A DNA stretch of 64,000 nucleotides from Sulfitobacter sp043557345 (lineage in GTDB: Bacteria; Pseudomonadota; Alphaproteobacteria; Rhodobacterales; Rhodobacteraceae): the NCBI RefSeq assembly GCF_043557345.1, contig NZ_JBIFFV010000004.1, positions 1 to 64,000 on the forward strand, read 5' to 3'. Positions 8,275 to 17,483 of this stretch are shown here, one piece after another; position 1 is the first letter of the stretch; each line of letters opens with the position of its first letter. The notes under the pieces were generated by a model. It ran no database searches. It was not told the DNA's origin and saw nothing but the letters and a program-made list of their open reading frames with translations. The translations under genes and the position numbers were made by a program.

Positions 8275-9417
8275 ATGCGCAATTCAACCAGGTCCGCCGT
8301 TGATCCCTTTATCGTGATGGACGTGATGCAGGCCGCCAGCGCCGCCGAGGAGGCGGGCCGTCACATCATTCATATGGAAGTTGGCCAGCCCGGCACAGGC
8401 GCGCCGAAAGGGGCGGCTCAGGCGCTGACCAAGGCGATGGGTGAGGGGGCTTTGGGCTATACCGTGGCACTTGGGCTGCCTGCTTTGCGCGCGCGGATCG
8501 CGCAGATGTATGGCGAGTGGTATGACGTCGATCTCGATCCGGCGCGGGTGGTGATCACCCCCGGATCCTCGGGCGGGTTTTTGCTGGCGTTTACCGCGCT
8601 TTTCGATTCCGGTGACCGGGTGGGCATCGGCGCGCCGGGCTATCCCAGCTACCGCCAGATCCTGCGCGCCTTGGGGATGCAGCCCGTCGATCTGCCCGCC
8701 GCGCCCGAGAACAGATATCAGCCGGTCGCGGCGGATTTCGCTGGGGCGGACCTGCGCGGCTTGCTCGTGGCCTCCCCGGCCAATCCGTCGGGCACGATGC
8801 TCGACCGACCCGCTTTGACGGCGCTGACGGATGCCTGCGCGGCCAATGACATGTCCTTCATCTCGGACGAGATTTACCATGGCATCGAATATGACAAAAA
8901 GGCCGTGACCGCGCTGGAGGTCACCGATGACTGCTATGTAATCAACTCCTTCTCGAAGTATTTTTCGATGACCGGCTGGCGCGTGGGCTGGATGGTGGTG
9001 CCCGAGGATCAGGTGCGCGTGGTCGAGCGGATCGCGCAGAACATGTTCATCTGCGCGCCCCATGCCAGCCAGATCGCGGCGCTGGCGGCGATGGACTGTG
9101 ACGACGAATTGCAGGCCAATCTGGCGGTCTACCGCCGCAATCGCGACCTGATGATCACGGGGTTGCAAGAGGCGGGGTTCACGGACATCGCGCCGCCCGA
9201 TGGGGCGTTCTACGTCTATGCCGATATCTCGCGCTTTACCGATGACAGCCGCGCCTTTGCGGCGGAAATTCTCGAGAAGGCGGGCGTAGCCGTGACCCCC
9301 GGGCTCGATTTCGACCCGGCGCGGGGGCATAAGACGCTGCGTTTTTCCTATGCGCGCAGCACAGCGGATATGGAGGAGGGGATCGCCCGGCTCAAAGCCT
9401 TCATGGCGGCGCGCTGA
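8275..9417 (+). CDS. PLP-dependent class I/II aminotransferase
   Basis: A 380-residue fold-type I aminotransferase. Recognisable elements are EVGQPGTGAPKGA, the substrate loop GYPSYRQIL, SPANPSGTML, the cofactor Asp in SDEIYHGIEYD, the PLP lysine in NSFSKYFSMTGWRVGW, and the C-terminal carboxylate-binding Arg in LRFSYARS. Specificity (aspartate, aromatic or branched keto acids) cannot be fixed. AGGAG lies 7 bases before the ATG at 8275; an upstream GTG at 8242 is in frame but less likely. The 96-bp spacer to the divergent DsbA-like gene must hold both promoters. Confidence 0.9.
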   Translation: MRNSTRSAVDPFIVMDVMQAASAAEEAGRHIIHMEVGQPGTGAPKGAAQALTKAMGEGALGYTVALGLPALRARIAQMYGEWYDVDLDPARVVITPGSSGGFLLAFTALFDSGDRVGIGAPGYPSYRQILRALGMQPVDLPAAPENRYQPVAADFAGADLRGLLVASPANPSGTMLDRPALTALTDACAANDMSFISDEIYHGIEYDKKAVTALEVTDDCYVINSFSKYFSMTGWRVGWMVVPEDQVRVVERIAQNMFICAPHASQIAALAAMDCDDELQANLAVYRRNRDLMITGLQEAGFTDIAPPDGAFYVYADISRFTDDSRAFAAEILEKAGVAVTPGLDFDPARGHKTLRFSYARSTADMEEGIARLKAFMAAR

Positions 9418-9476
9418 GCGCTGGTTTGGCCGCGCGGCAGGTGGTAGAAGGGCGAAAACGGGCAGGGTGGTCGACG

Positions 9477-10697
9477 ATGCGGGCAATCTTTAGGGGACTG
9501 GCAGTGTTGCTGGCCTGTGCGGGGCCAATCACCGGCGCGGCACAGGAGTTGACGGCGCTGGCGCGGGTCGATCCGGTTGAGAGCGCGGTGAGTGATCGCT
9601 GGTTCGGCAAGACCGACCTGACCGTGGCGCTAAGCCAGGGCGTGCCTTTCCGTGTCTTCCTGTTGGACGATCCCGCCCGCCTGATCGTCGATTTCCGCGA
9701 GGCGGATTGGTCGAATGTCGCCCGGGGGGATCTGCTGGAAAAGCCGGGCCGTATCTCGGCCCTGCGGTTTGGCGCGTTTCAGCCCGGTTGGTCGCGTCTG
9801 GTGGCGGATCTGGCCGAGCCGATGGTCCCTGCCGAGATTGGCATGCCAGTGGACGCAAGCAGCGGCAAGGCGCGGCTTGAGATCACCTTGGAGACGGTCG
9901 AGCCTGCGATCTTTGCCGAGGCTGCGGGCGCGCCGGTGGACCCGGATTGGACCACCGCGCTGACCGCGCCGCCCAAACCTCAGGTGGGGGGCAAGGACAG
10001 TTTCACCGTCGTTCTGGACCCAGGCCACGGCGGCATCGACCCCGGGGCGCAGCGCGAAGGGTTGGACGAGAAAGACCTGATGCTCAACTTCGCCCGCGAT
10101 CTGCGCGATGCGTTGCGCCGCAAGGGCGTGGATGTGCTGCTCACCCGGGACGAGGATATCTTTGTCGCCTTGGAACACCGGGTGGCCATCGCCCATCAGG
10201 CCGAGGCGGACCTGTTCATCTCGCTCCATGCCGACAGCCTGTCGCAGGGCGGGGCGAGCGGGGCGACGGTCTATACCCTTTCCGACGATGCCAGCGATGT
10301 GGCGACCGAACATCTGGCCGCGCGGCATGACCGGTCGGATATCATCGCGGGGGCGGACCTGACCGGCTCGGACGATCAGGTGGCGGGCATCCTGCTCGAT
10401 CTTGCCCGGCAAGAGACCGAGCCGCGCTCGGATGCGCTGGCCGGGATTTTGGTCGAGGGGATGCGCGCGGCAGGCGGGCCGATGAACGGTCGACCGCTGC
10501 GGCGGGCGGGCTTCTCGGTTTTGAAATCCGCCGATATTCCTTCGGTTCTGGTCGAAGTGGGGTTCCTGAGTTCCAAGCGGGATCTGAGCAATCTGCGCGA
10601 TCCGGTGTGGCGCGCGTCGATGGTGAGCGCGATGGCGGATGCGATCGTGTCATGGCGTGATCAGGATGCCGCGCTCAAGCCTTTGATCAGAAAGTAA
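9477..10697 (+). CDS. amiC: N-acetylmuramoyl-L-alanine amidase, AmiC type
   Basis: A periplasmic zinc amidase that splits peptidoglycan cross-wall material at division. The 406-residue protein begins with a signal peptide (MRAIFRGLAVLLACAGPITGAA), then an AMIN targeting domain (TDLTVALSQGVPFRVFLLDD). The Amidase_3 domain shows zinc ligands in VVLDPGHGGIDPGA and ISLHADS, and the catalytic Glu in VEVGFLSS. The start at 9477 is chosen because the signal peptide begins there. The PBP1a gene follows closely, so the two wall enzymes are likely co-expressed. Confidence 0.93.
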   Translation: MRAIFRGLAVLLACAGPITGAAQELTALARVDPVESAVSDRWFGKTDLTVALSQGVPFRVFLLDDPARLIVDFREADWSNVARGDLLEKPGRISALRFGAFQPGWSRLVADLAEPMVPAEIGMPVDASSGKARLEITLETVEPAIFAEAAGAPVDPDWTTALTAPPKPQVGGKDSFTVVLDPGHGGIDPGAQREGLDEKDLMLNFARDLRDALRRKGVDVLLTRDEDIFVALEHRVAIAHQAEADLFISLHADSLSQGGASGATVYTLSDDASDVATEHLAARHDRSDIIAGADLTGSDDQVAGILLDLARQETEPRSDALAGILVEGMRAAGGPMNGRPLRRAGFSVLKSADIPSVLVEVGFLSSKRDLSNLRDPVWRASMVSAMADAIVSWRDQDAALKPLIRK

Positions 10698-10825
10698 AAT
10701 GAAAAGATTTGGCTGCTGTGGCGATGGGCGAAGATTCGCCCCCGCTGGCGGCCATGTGTTTTGACCCGCGCCAGTGCATCCTGTATAGGCTCGGAACTGT
10801 CCCTAGCCAATGGTGGTCCGCGCGC

Positions 10826-13381
10826 GTGTTTCGATTTATTCTGTCCTTTTTCGGGGGGATTTTCACCACCCTGACCCTGAGCGTCGGCATGGTGGCTTTG
10901 ACCATCGGGGCGGTGTTCTGGATGTATGGCCGGGATTTGCCCAGCCATGAGTCGCTGGCGCAATATACGCCGCCAACGATCAGCCGGATTTACTCGGGCC
11001 AAGGCCGTTTGATCGACGAATTCGCCAAGGAACGCCGTCTTTTCGCCCCGGCCAATACCATCCCGGATCTGGTGAAACAGGCGTTTATCTCGGCTGAGGA
11101 CAAGAACTTCTACCTCCACGAAGGCTATGACCTGCGCGGCATCGGTGCGGCGGCGGTGGATGCGGTCAAATCGCGCGGGCGCGATGTGCGCGGGGCTTCG
11201 ACGATCACCCAGCAGGTGATGAAGAACTTTCTGTTGTCAGGGGACCGCCGGGCCGAGCGCAAGATCAAGGAGATCATCCTTGCCTCGCGTTTGGAAGAGA
11301 CCTTGAGCAAAGAGAAAATTCTCGAACTCTATCTGAACGAGATTTTCCTCGGCCAGAACTCTTATGGCGTGGCGGCGGCGAGCCAGACGTATTTCAATAA
11401 GACATTGAGTGAGTTGGCCCCGCATGAGGCGGCCTTCCTCGCCTCGCTGCCCAAGGCACCGTCGGATTACCACCCGGTGCGCCGCAAGGACCGGCTGCTG
11501 GCGCGACGCAACTTCGTGCTGCGCGAGATGAAAGAGAACGGCTATATCTCGGAAGCGGTCTATGAAACCGAGGTGGCGCAGCCGCTGCGCTCGGTCCAGA
11601 ACGGCGATTTCGAGAGCTTCAAGGCCGAATTGCCGCCGCGGGACTACTTCACCGATGAAATTCGCCGTCAGTTGAGCGAGGATTTCGGCGAGGGGGAGTT
11701 CTTTACCGGCGGTCTGACCGTGCGCGCGACCATCGACAACGAGATGCAGCCCATCGCCGCCAACGCCCTGCGCCGAGAGCTGGAACAATATGACCGCGGG
11801 CAGGGCGTCTGGCGCGGGACACGGTTCGAGATCCCCGCCGAACAACTGGGCAGCGAAGAGAAATGGCGTGCAGCGCTCGCCGACTTGCGGGTGCCGCGTG
11901 ACATCGACCTGGAAAACCAATGGTATCCGGCGGTGGTGCTTGAGGTCGGCAGCAGTGACGCCCGCATCGGCATCGAAGGGGTCGAGGAAGTCGAAGGCGG
12001 CCATTGGATTCCGGCCAAGGACGTGCAATGGGCGCGCAAACGGCTGGAGGACGGCTCTCTCGGGCGCAAGGCGCAGGTGGCGGGCGACCTGCTTGAGGTG
12101 GGTGAGGTCGTCTTGGTCCGCCGCATGACCTCGGACAGCGACGGCTCTTTCATCCGCTGGACCCTGCGGCAGGTGCCGGAGGTGCAGGGCGGTTTCGTCG
12201 CGATGGACGTGCACACGGGCCGCGTGATCGCGATGCAGGGTGGTTTTTCCTATCAGGCGAGCGTGTTCAACCGTGCCACACAGGCCAAGCGTCAGCCGGG
12301 GTCGAGCTTCAAGCCCTTTGTCTATGCCTCCGCGCTCGACAGTGGCTATAGCCCCGCGACCATCGTGGTTGACGCTCCGATCGAGATCAACACGCCGCAG
12401 GGCGTTTGGCGGCCACAGAACGCCTCTCATAAGTTTTACGGGCCGACGCCTTTGCGCACCGGGATCGAACAGTCGCGCAACCTGATGACCATCCGTCTGG
12501 CGCAGGAAGTCGGGATGGATGTGGTTGGCAGCTACGCGGAGCGTTTCGGCGTTTACGATGATCTCGCGCCCTTGCTGTCGAACGCGCTCGGCAGTCAGGA
12601 AACCACGCTGTACCAAATGGTTTCGGCCTATGCGATGTTCGCCAATGGCGGCGAGCGGGTGCAGCCCACTTTGGTCGACCGGGTGCAAGACCGCTATGGT
12701 CGCACGGTCTACAAACATGATGAGCGCAAATGCTACGATTGTGAGCAGATCGACCTCGCCCCCGGCGAGGCGCCGCGGATCATTTCCAACCGCGAGCGGG
12801 TGATGGACCCGGTGACCGCCTATCAGTTGACCTCCATGATGCGGGGCGTGGTCGAGCGTGGCACGGCGCGCAATGCGGTGAACCTGCCGGTGCCGATCGC
12901 GGGCAAGACAGGCACCACCAACGAGGAGAAAGACGCGTGGTTCGTGGGCTTTTCCTCCAACGTCGTGGCGGGCTGCTACATCGGTTTCGACACTCCGCGC
13001 CCGATGGGCCGGGGCGCGGGCGGCGGGCGGCTCTGCGCGCCTGTCTTCCAGCGCTTCATGTCCGAGGCGATCAAGAAATATGGCGGCGGTGACTTCGCGG
13101 TCCCCGACCAGTGCCGCTTTATCAAGATCGACCGTTTCACCGGCGCGCGGCTGAGCGACAGTGCCACCGGTGGCAATGTCGTGTCGGAATGTTTCCGCGA
13201 TGGCGAAGAGCCGCTTTTTGGCATCTCTTTCGACGGCGGTTTTGCCATGGGGGCGGACCTGCCACTGGTCGAAGAACTGGGTGGCTCCTCGTCGCGTCAG
13301 GTCACCACGTCGACCGGCAAGAAGGCCACCGTCGGCCCCAAGGCAAGCTTTGGCACGCTGAGCTCCGGCGGGCTTTACTAA
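10826..13381 (+). CDS. mrcA: Penicillin-binding protein 1A (bifunctional transglycosylase/transpeptidase)
   Basis: Polymerises lipid II and cross-links peptidoglycan. The 851-residue protein has a short cytosolic start, one N-terminal membrane span (GIFTTLTLSVGMVALTIGAV), a GT51 transglycosylase domain (catalytic Glu in SAEDKNFYLHEG; ASTITQQVMKN), an OB-like insert, and a transpeptidase domain with the active Ser in GSSFKPF, the SRN triad and KTGTT. The GTG at 10826 (VFRFILSFFGG) is chosen because the family starts at this hydrophobic motif; upstream in-frame starts add an unrelated leader. The ribosome site is weak. The amiC gene lies directly upstream and prfB follows. Confidence 0.94.
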   Translation: MFRFILSFFGGIFTTLTLSVGMVALTIGAVFWMYGRDLPSHESLAQYTPPTISRIYSGQGRLIDEFAKERRLFAPANTIPDLVKQAFISAEDKNFYLHEGYDLRGIGAAAVDAVKSRGRDVRGASTITQQVMKNFLLSGDRRAERKIKEIILASRLEETLSKEKILELYLNEIFLGQNSYGVAAASQTYFNKTLSELAPHEAAFLASLPKAPSDYHPVRRKDRLLARRNFVLREMKENGYISEAVYETEVAQPLRSVQNGDFESFKAELPPRDYFTDEIRRQLSEDFGEGEFFTGGLTVRATIDNEMQPIAANALRRELEQYDRGQGVWRGTRFEIPAEQLGSEEKWRAALADLRVPRDIDLENQWYPAVVLEVGSSDARIGIEGVEEVEGGHWIPAKDVQWARKRLEDGSLGRKAQVAGDLLEVGEVVLVRRMTSDSDGSFIRWTLRQVPEVQGGFVAMDVHTGRVIAMQGGFSYQASVFNRATQAKRQPGSSFKPFVYASALDSGYSPATIVVDAPIEINTPQGVWRPQNASHKFYGPTPLRTGIEQSRNLMTIRLAQEVGMDVVGSYAERFGVYDDLAPLLSNALGSQETTLYQMVSAYAMFANGGERVQPTLVDRVQDRYGRTVYKHDERKCYDCEQIDLAPGEAPRIISNRERVMDPVTAYQLTSMMRGVVERGTARNAVNLPVPIAGKTGTTNEEKDAWFVGFSSNVVAGCYIGFDTPRPMGRGAGGGRLCAPVFQRFMSEAIKKYGGGDFAVPDQCRFIKIDRFTGARLSDSATGGNVVSECFRDGEEPLFGISFDGGFAMGADLPLVEELGGSSSRQVTTSTGKKATVGPKASFGTLSSGGLY

Positions 13382-13507
13382 TCCAGGCCGAAGGGGGCGG
13401 GGCAAAGCCCGGCTTTGCCGCCCCCACTTGCCGCCGCTGGCGGGCTGGTCTATCTCTCGTGCGGCTCCGGTTTTCGGGGCCGCATTACTTATCAAAGGCA
13501 GGCACAC

Positions 13508-14632
13508 ATGCGCGCAGAGGCACAGAATACCGCGGACCAGATCAGCAAATCGCTGGAATTGCTGGCCCAGCGACTGGATGTGGAGACCGCGCCCTACCGG
13601 CTGGAAGAATTCAACGCCCGCGTCGAAGACCCGAACCTTTGGGACAACCCCGATGCGGCGCAAAAGCTGATGCGCGAGCGTCAGTCGTTGGTCGATGCCA
13701 TCGACACCTATGAGGGCATCAAACAGGAGTTGGCCGACAATCTCGAACTGATCGAATTGGGCGAGATGGAAGAGGACGAAGAGGTCATCTCGGATGCCGA
13801 GGCGGCGCTGAAGGCGCTGGCCGAAAAGGCCGCGCAGAAGGAACTCGAAGCGCTGCTGAACGGTGAGGCCGACAGCAACGACACCTTCCTTGAGATCAAC
13901 GCAGGCGCGGGCGGCACGGAAAGCTGCGACTGGGCCAGCATGTTGGCGCGGATGTATGTCCGCTGGGCCGAGAAAAAGGGCTATAAGGTCGATCTTCAGG
14001 CCGAAAGCGCGGGCGATGAGGCGGGCATCAAATCCGCGACCTATAAGATCGAAGGCCATAACGCCTATGGCTGGCTCAAATCCGAAAGCGGCGTGCATCG
14101 TCTGGTACGCATCTCGCCCTTCGACTCGGCAGCCAAACGGCACACTTCGTTCACTTCCGTGAAGGTTTACCCGGTGGTCGACGACAATATCGAGATCGAG
14201 GTTAACCCGTCCGATATTCGCATTGATACCTACCGGTCCTCCGGCGCGGGCGGTCAGCACGTCAACACCACCGACTCCGCGGTGCGGATCACCCACCACC
14301 CCACGGGCATCGTGGTGACCTCTTCGGAGAAGTCGCAGCACCAGAACCGTGACATCGCCATGAAAGCGCTGAAATCGCGGCTCTATCAGATGGAGTTGGA
14401 CAAGCGCTCGGCACTGGTGAACGAGGCGCATGAGAATGCAGGCGACGCGGGCTGGGGCAACCAGATCCGCTCCTACGTTCTCCAGCCCTACCAGATGGTC
14501 AAAGACCTGCGCACCAATTACGAGACTTCGGACACCAAAGGCGTGCTTGACGGTGATCTCGACGGGTTGATGGGGGCGACGCTGGCGCTGGCGGTCTCGG
14601 GCAAAAGCCGGGCCGAAGCGCAGGGCGACTGA
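13508..14632 (+). CDS. prfB: Peptide chain release factor 2, uninterrupted reading frame
   Basis: Ends translation at UGA and UAA. In the 374-residue product the stop-codon recognition tripeptide Ser203-Pro-Phe205 (RISPFDSAAK) marks it as RF2, and the peptidyl-hydrolysis motif GGQ is at 248-250 (SGAGGQHVNTT). The region where many bacteria carry an in-frame UGA and a programmed +1 frameshift (about codons 24-26) reads straight through (QRLDVETAPYRLEEF), so autoregulation by frameshift is absent. The ATG at 13508 gives the normal N-terminal helix; upstream in-frame sequence is not family-like. Confidence 0.96.
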   Translation: MRAEAQNTADQISKSLELLAQRLDVETAPYRLEEFNARVEDPNLWDNPDAAQKLMRERQSLVDAIDTYEGIKQELADNLELIELGEMEEDEEVISDAEAALKALAEKAAQKELEALLNGEADSNDTFLEINAGAGGTESCDWASMLARMYVRWAEKKGYKVDLQAESAGDEAGIKSATYKIEGHNAYGWLKSESGVHRLVRISPFDSAAKRHTSFTSVKVYPVVDDNIEIEVNPSDIRIDTYRSSGAGGQHVNTTDSAVRITHHPTGIVVTSSEKSQHQNRDIAMKALKSRLYQMELDKRSALVNEAHENAGDAGWGNQIRSYVLQPYQMVKDLRTNYETSDTKGVLDGDLDGLMGATLALAVSGKSRAEAQGD

Positions 14633-14681
14633 GCCCATGCTGTCCCCTTCATGGAATGACAATCACCAATAGGGGGACATG

Positions 14682-16091
14682 ATGGAATTGCTGAATTGGG
14701 ACGCCACGGAGTTGGCCGAGGCGCTGGCCGCGCGAAAGATATCCGCGGTAGAGTTGATGCAGGCCACCTTGGCCCGGATCGAGGCGGTGAACGGCAAGGT
14801 GAACGCCGTCGTCTCCCTCCGCGACCGCGATGCCTTGCTGGCCGAGGCTCAGGCCGCCGATGCGGGCCCACGCAAGGGCTGGCTGCACGGCATTCCCATG
14901 GCGATCAAGGATTTGGCGGATGCGAAAGGGCTGCCCACCTCGCAGGGCTCGCCGCTGTTCGGCGCGGCACCGGCCACGCAGGATCACCCGGCGGTGGCCC
15001 GGCTTCGTGCCGCGGGCGCCATCGTGATCGGCAAGACCAACACCCCGGAATTTGGCCTTGGCAGCCATACGTTCAACCCGGTGCATGGCGCGACCTGCAA
15101 CCCCTATGACCTTGGCCGCTCGGCGGGCGGCTCCTCTGGCGGGGCGGCGGCGGCGTTGGCGGCGCGGATGGTGGCCGTGGCCGATGGCTCCGACATGATG
15201 GGCTCCCTGCGCAATCCGGCGGGGTGGAACAATGTCTACGGCATGCGGCCCAGCTGGGGCACGGTGCCTTCGGGCAATGACGGCGATCTGTTTCTGCACC
15301 AGCTTTCAACCTTGGGGCCGATGGCGCGCAGCCCGCGCGACCTTGCCGCCCTGTTGGACGTGATGACAGGCCACGACCCGCGCGAACCGCTGACCCGCGC
15401 CACCCCAGATGCAACACCGCTGATCGACGCGGCACTGGCCCCCCAGCGGATCGGCTGGCTGGGCGACTGGGGCGGTGCCTTCCCCTGTGCGCCGGGGATC
15501 ATCGACCATAGCGAATCGGCGCTGAAGCGCTTGGCCGGCCTCGGCCATAGGGTCACGCCTTTGGCGGCCCCCTTCGAGGCGGAGGCGATGTGGGAAAGCT
15601 GGATCACCCTGCGGTCCTTTGCCGTGGCTGCGTCTCTCGGGGCGATCTATGACGACCCTGCCCGGCGCGAGGGGCTGAAACCTGCCGCGCAGTGGGAGGT
15701 CGCGCGGGGGCAGGGGTTCTCGGCCACCGATATCCAGCGCGCCAGTAGCATCCGCTCCGATTGGTTCCGCGCGGCGGAGGCTCTGTTCGAGGAGGTCGAT
15801 GTGTTGGTGCTGCCTTCGGCGCAGGTCTGGCCCTTTGCGGTTGAACAGGTGCACCCGACTGAGATCGACGGCCAGCCGATGGACACCTATCACCGTTGGA
15901 TGCAGGTGGTGGTCCCGGCCAGCCTGATCGGCCTGCCGGTGGTCAATATCCCCGCAGGTTTCGACGCGCGCGGCCTGCCCTTGGGGCTGCAACTGATCGG
16001 CAAGCGCGGCAGTGATGCGCGTCTGTTGCAATTGGCCCAAGGTTGGCATGAGGCGACGGGCTATCCGCAGGCGCAGCCGCCCCGGCTTTAG
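14682..16091 (+). CDS. Amidase signature family protein
   Basis: A cytosolic amidohydrolase of about 469 residues with the Ser-cisSer-Lys signature: Lys in PMAIKDLADAKG, the Ser-rich loop SAGGSSGGAAAALAARM, and the nucleophile region DGSDMMGSLRNPA. In the last motif the common GG before Ser is MG, a small deviation. The family includes indoleacetamide and other amide hydrolases as well as GatA, but this protein is not GatA because no gatB/gatC lies nearby. AGGGGG at 14671-14676 fits the ATG at 14682 better than the adjoining ATG at 14679. Substrate unknown. Confidence 0.88.
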   Translation: MELLNWDATELAEALAARKISAVELMQATLARIEAVNGKVNAVVSLRDRDALLAEAQAADAGPRKGWLHGIPMAIKDLADAKGLPTSQGSPLFGAAPATQDHPAVARLRAAGAIVIGKTNTPEFGLGSHTFNPVHGATCNPYDLGRSAGGSSGGAAAALAARMVAVADGSDMMGSLRNPAGWNNVYGMRPSWGTVPSGNDGDLFLHQLSTLGPMARSPRDLAALLDVMTGHDPREPLTRATPDATPLIDAALAPQRIGWLGDWGGAFPCAPGIIDHSESALKRLAGLGHRVTPLAAPFEAEAMWESWITLRSFAVAASLGAIYDDPARREGLKPAAQWEVARGQGFSATDIQRASSIRSDWFRAAEALFEEVDVLVLPSAQVWPFAVEQVHPTEIDGQPMDTYHRWMQVVVPASLIGLPVVNIPAGFDARGLPLGLQLIGKRGSDARLLQLAQGWHEATGYPQAQPPRL

Positions 16092-16097
16092 CGGGGC

Positions 16098-16895
16098 TCA
16101 GTTAAAGGGCGCGTCGGGCTGAAGCAGGCGGCGGTGGTAGGGCATCAGCGCGTCGATGTCGATAAACCCCGCCTGCCGCGCCGCGGGCAGCACCGTTTTC
16201 GGATCGCGACCCATATATTCATAGGTCAGCCGCGTCACCCGCGCGTTCGCCGCGCTTTCCGGCGCGGTGCGGGTGACATAGCCGACCCAAAAGTTGTTCT
16301 CGAACGAGGCGACGCGGTTAAGGTAGTTGAACGATCCTGTCAGCGTCCGGCGCCGAGACACGACGATGGAAACGCCATTCTCTTGCTGCGTGACAAGACC
16401 CCGATATTCCCGCGCGCCGGGGCTGGTGGGCAACCCCTGTTCGCGCAGCGATCGCGCGCTTTCATATCCGCGCAGGAAGGTGCTGCTGCTGTGGCGGCTG
16501 ACGTGGACGAGCCCGGTTACGAACCTGTCCTGATCCAGAAACGACCGGCGCGCAAAACGGTAAAAGCCGCTCGGGAAATCCGCCTCGGGCACGTTCTGAA
16601 CCCCGGTGCCCAGAAAGTCGCGCAAGAAGCTGTTGTTGATCGGATCTTGGTTCAGGGAAATCTCGGACACAGGCTCCAGCAGCACCCGCGCGTCGATCTC
16701 GAAAAAGCGGCAGATCCGGGCCAGCACGTCTGGCCGGGGGAAGCTTTCGCCCGAAAGGTAGCGGTTGAATTGCGTGCGATTGATGCCAAGCTGCCGGGCA
16801 AGGTCCGAAACCGAGGGGTAATCCGCTGCCAACTGGCGCAGATTGGCGCCGAACATGCTACGAAGTTCAGAGGGAGAGCGGTTGGGAGCGGACAT
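16098..16895 (-). CDS. XRE family transcriptional regulator with a C-terminal sensing region
   Basis: A 265-residue protein with an N-terminal Cro/CI-type HTH (LRQLAADYPSVSDLARQLGI then NRTQFNRYLSGESFP, about residues 15-60) and a C-terminal domain of about 190 residues with no motif I can name. It lies tail-to-tail with the amidase gene. The 216-bp divergent region to the next gene holds two inverted repeats (16962-16979 and 17022-17046) that are candidate sites for this protein. The regulated pathway is unknown; the product is too short to be the ScfR/PccR-type acyl-CoA regulators. Confidence 0.82.
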   Translation of the reverse strand: MSAPNRSPSELRSMFGANLRQLAADYPSVSDLARQLGINRTQFNRYLSGESFPRPDVLARICRFFEIDARVLLEPVSEISLNQDPINNSFLRDFLGTGVQNVPEADFPSGFYRFARRSFLDQDRFVTGLVHVSRHSSSTFLRGYESARSLREQGLPTSPGAREYRGLVTQQENGVSIVVSRRRTLTGSFNYLNRVASFENNFWVGYVTRTAPESAANARVTRLTYEYMGRDPKTVLPAARQAGFIDIDALMPYHRRLLQPDAPFN

Positions 16896-16961
16896 GCAGC
16901 CTCGTTCTGAATGGGTCGCGACCTTGGAATAAAAGCCGCTGTGGCCAGATGGTTAACAGAC

Positions 16962-17046
16962 TGACGCGAAGGCGCGTCAAAGCTGACGCCGAATTGTAGC
17001 TGACCCTACTGGAACCGACACAAAATGCAAGCGGACGTTGCATTTT
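16962..17046. promoter_or_regulatory. Divergent regulatory region with two inverted repeats
   Basis: TGACGCG-AAGG-CGCGTCA lies at 16962-16979, and AAAATGCAA-GCGGACG-TTGCATTTT at 17022-17046 with perfect 9-bp arms. AGCTGAC also occurs twice, at 16981 and 16998. The region separates the XRE regulator gene from the gene at 17112. Operator function is inferred from position and symmetry only. Confidence 0.45.
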
Positions 17047-17111
17047 AACCTATGTTTCACCTCTTTCGATTGTCGCAGAATGGAGAACAAACATCGAAAG
17101 CGGGGTGTACT

Positions 17112-17471
17112 ATGATTGGTGTAGTTCTGTGGAGCGATAATAGCGCCGGAAAAGCGGTTTTCTGGTGCGAAGATCAAGGCGATCTTGCCTATTACGAAGA
17201 GCCCGCGATCCGTGTCGGGCAGGGGGCGGGGTTTGATACGGGCGATTTGGTGCAGTTCGACGTCTCAGTGCATCGCAAGCTGCGTATCGCGGACAACCCC
17301 CGTCTGGTGCAAGAGAAGGCGGCCTCGTATTTGCCTGACGCGCTGCGTCAGGATAACCCCGTGGCGGCAGAGCCGCAGCCAGAGGGAAAGCGGCAGCAAG
17401 GCGCTCAGATCATCCCCTTTTCCGCCAAGCCCGGACCGCGCCCATTCCGCGCGGCCCAGCTGAAAGCCTAA
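17112..17471 (+). CDS. Small conserved protein with a cold-shock-like beta-barrel pattern
   Basis: A 119-residue protein of unassigned function. Its first 70 residues (MIGVVLWSDNSAGKAVFWCE, then a GDLVQFDVSVHRKLRIADN stretch) follow the strand and glycine spacing of a cold-shock/OB domain, but the RNP1 and RNP2 aromatic motifs are not well formed, so nucleic-acid binding is only a possibility. The C-terminal 45 residues are proline- and glutamine-rich and probably disordered. The ATG at 17112 begins the recognisable domain; an in-frame ATG at 17052 is less likely. The gene is divergent from the XRE regulator and convergent with ilvN. Confidence 0.7.
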   Translation: MIGVVLWSDNSAGKAVFWCEDQGDLAYYEEPAIRVGQGAGFDTGDLVQFDVSVHRKLRIADNPRLVQEKAASYLPDALRQDNPVAAEPQPEGKRQQGAQIIPFSAKPGPRPFRAAQLKA

Positions 17472-17483
17472 ACGCCCCGCGTG

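Noticed and set aside
11237..14662. A 1141-codon open frame on the minus strand
   Set aside because: It runs antisense across PBP1a and prfB, whose catalytic motifs are intact on the plus strand; the frame stays open because of high GC and codon bias, and its product resembles no family.
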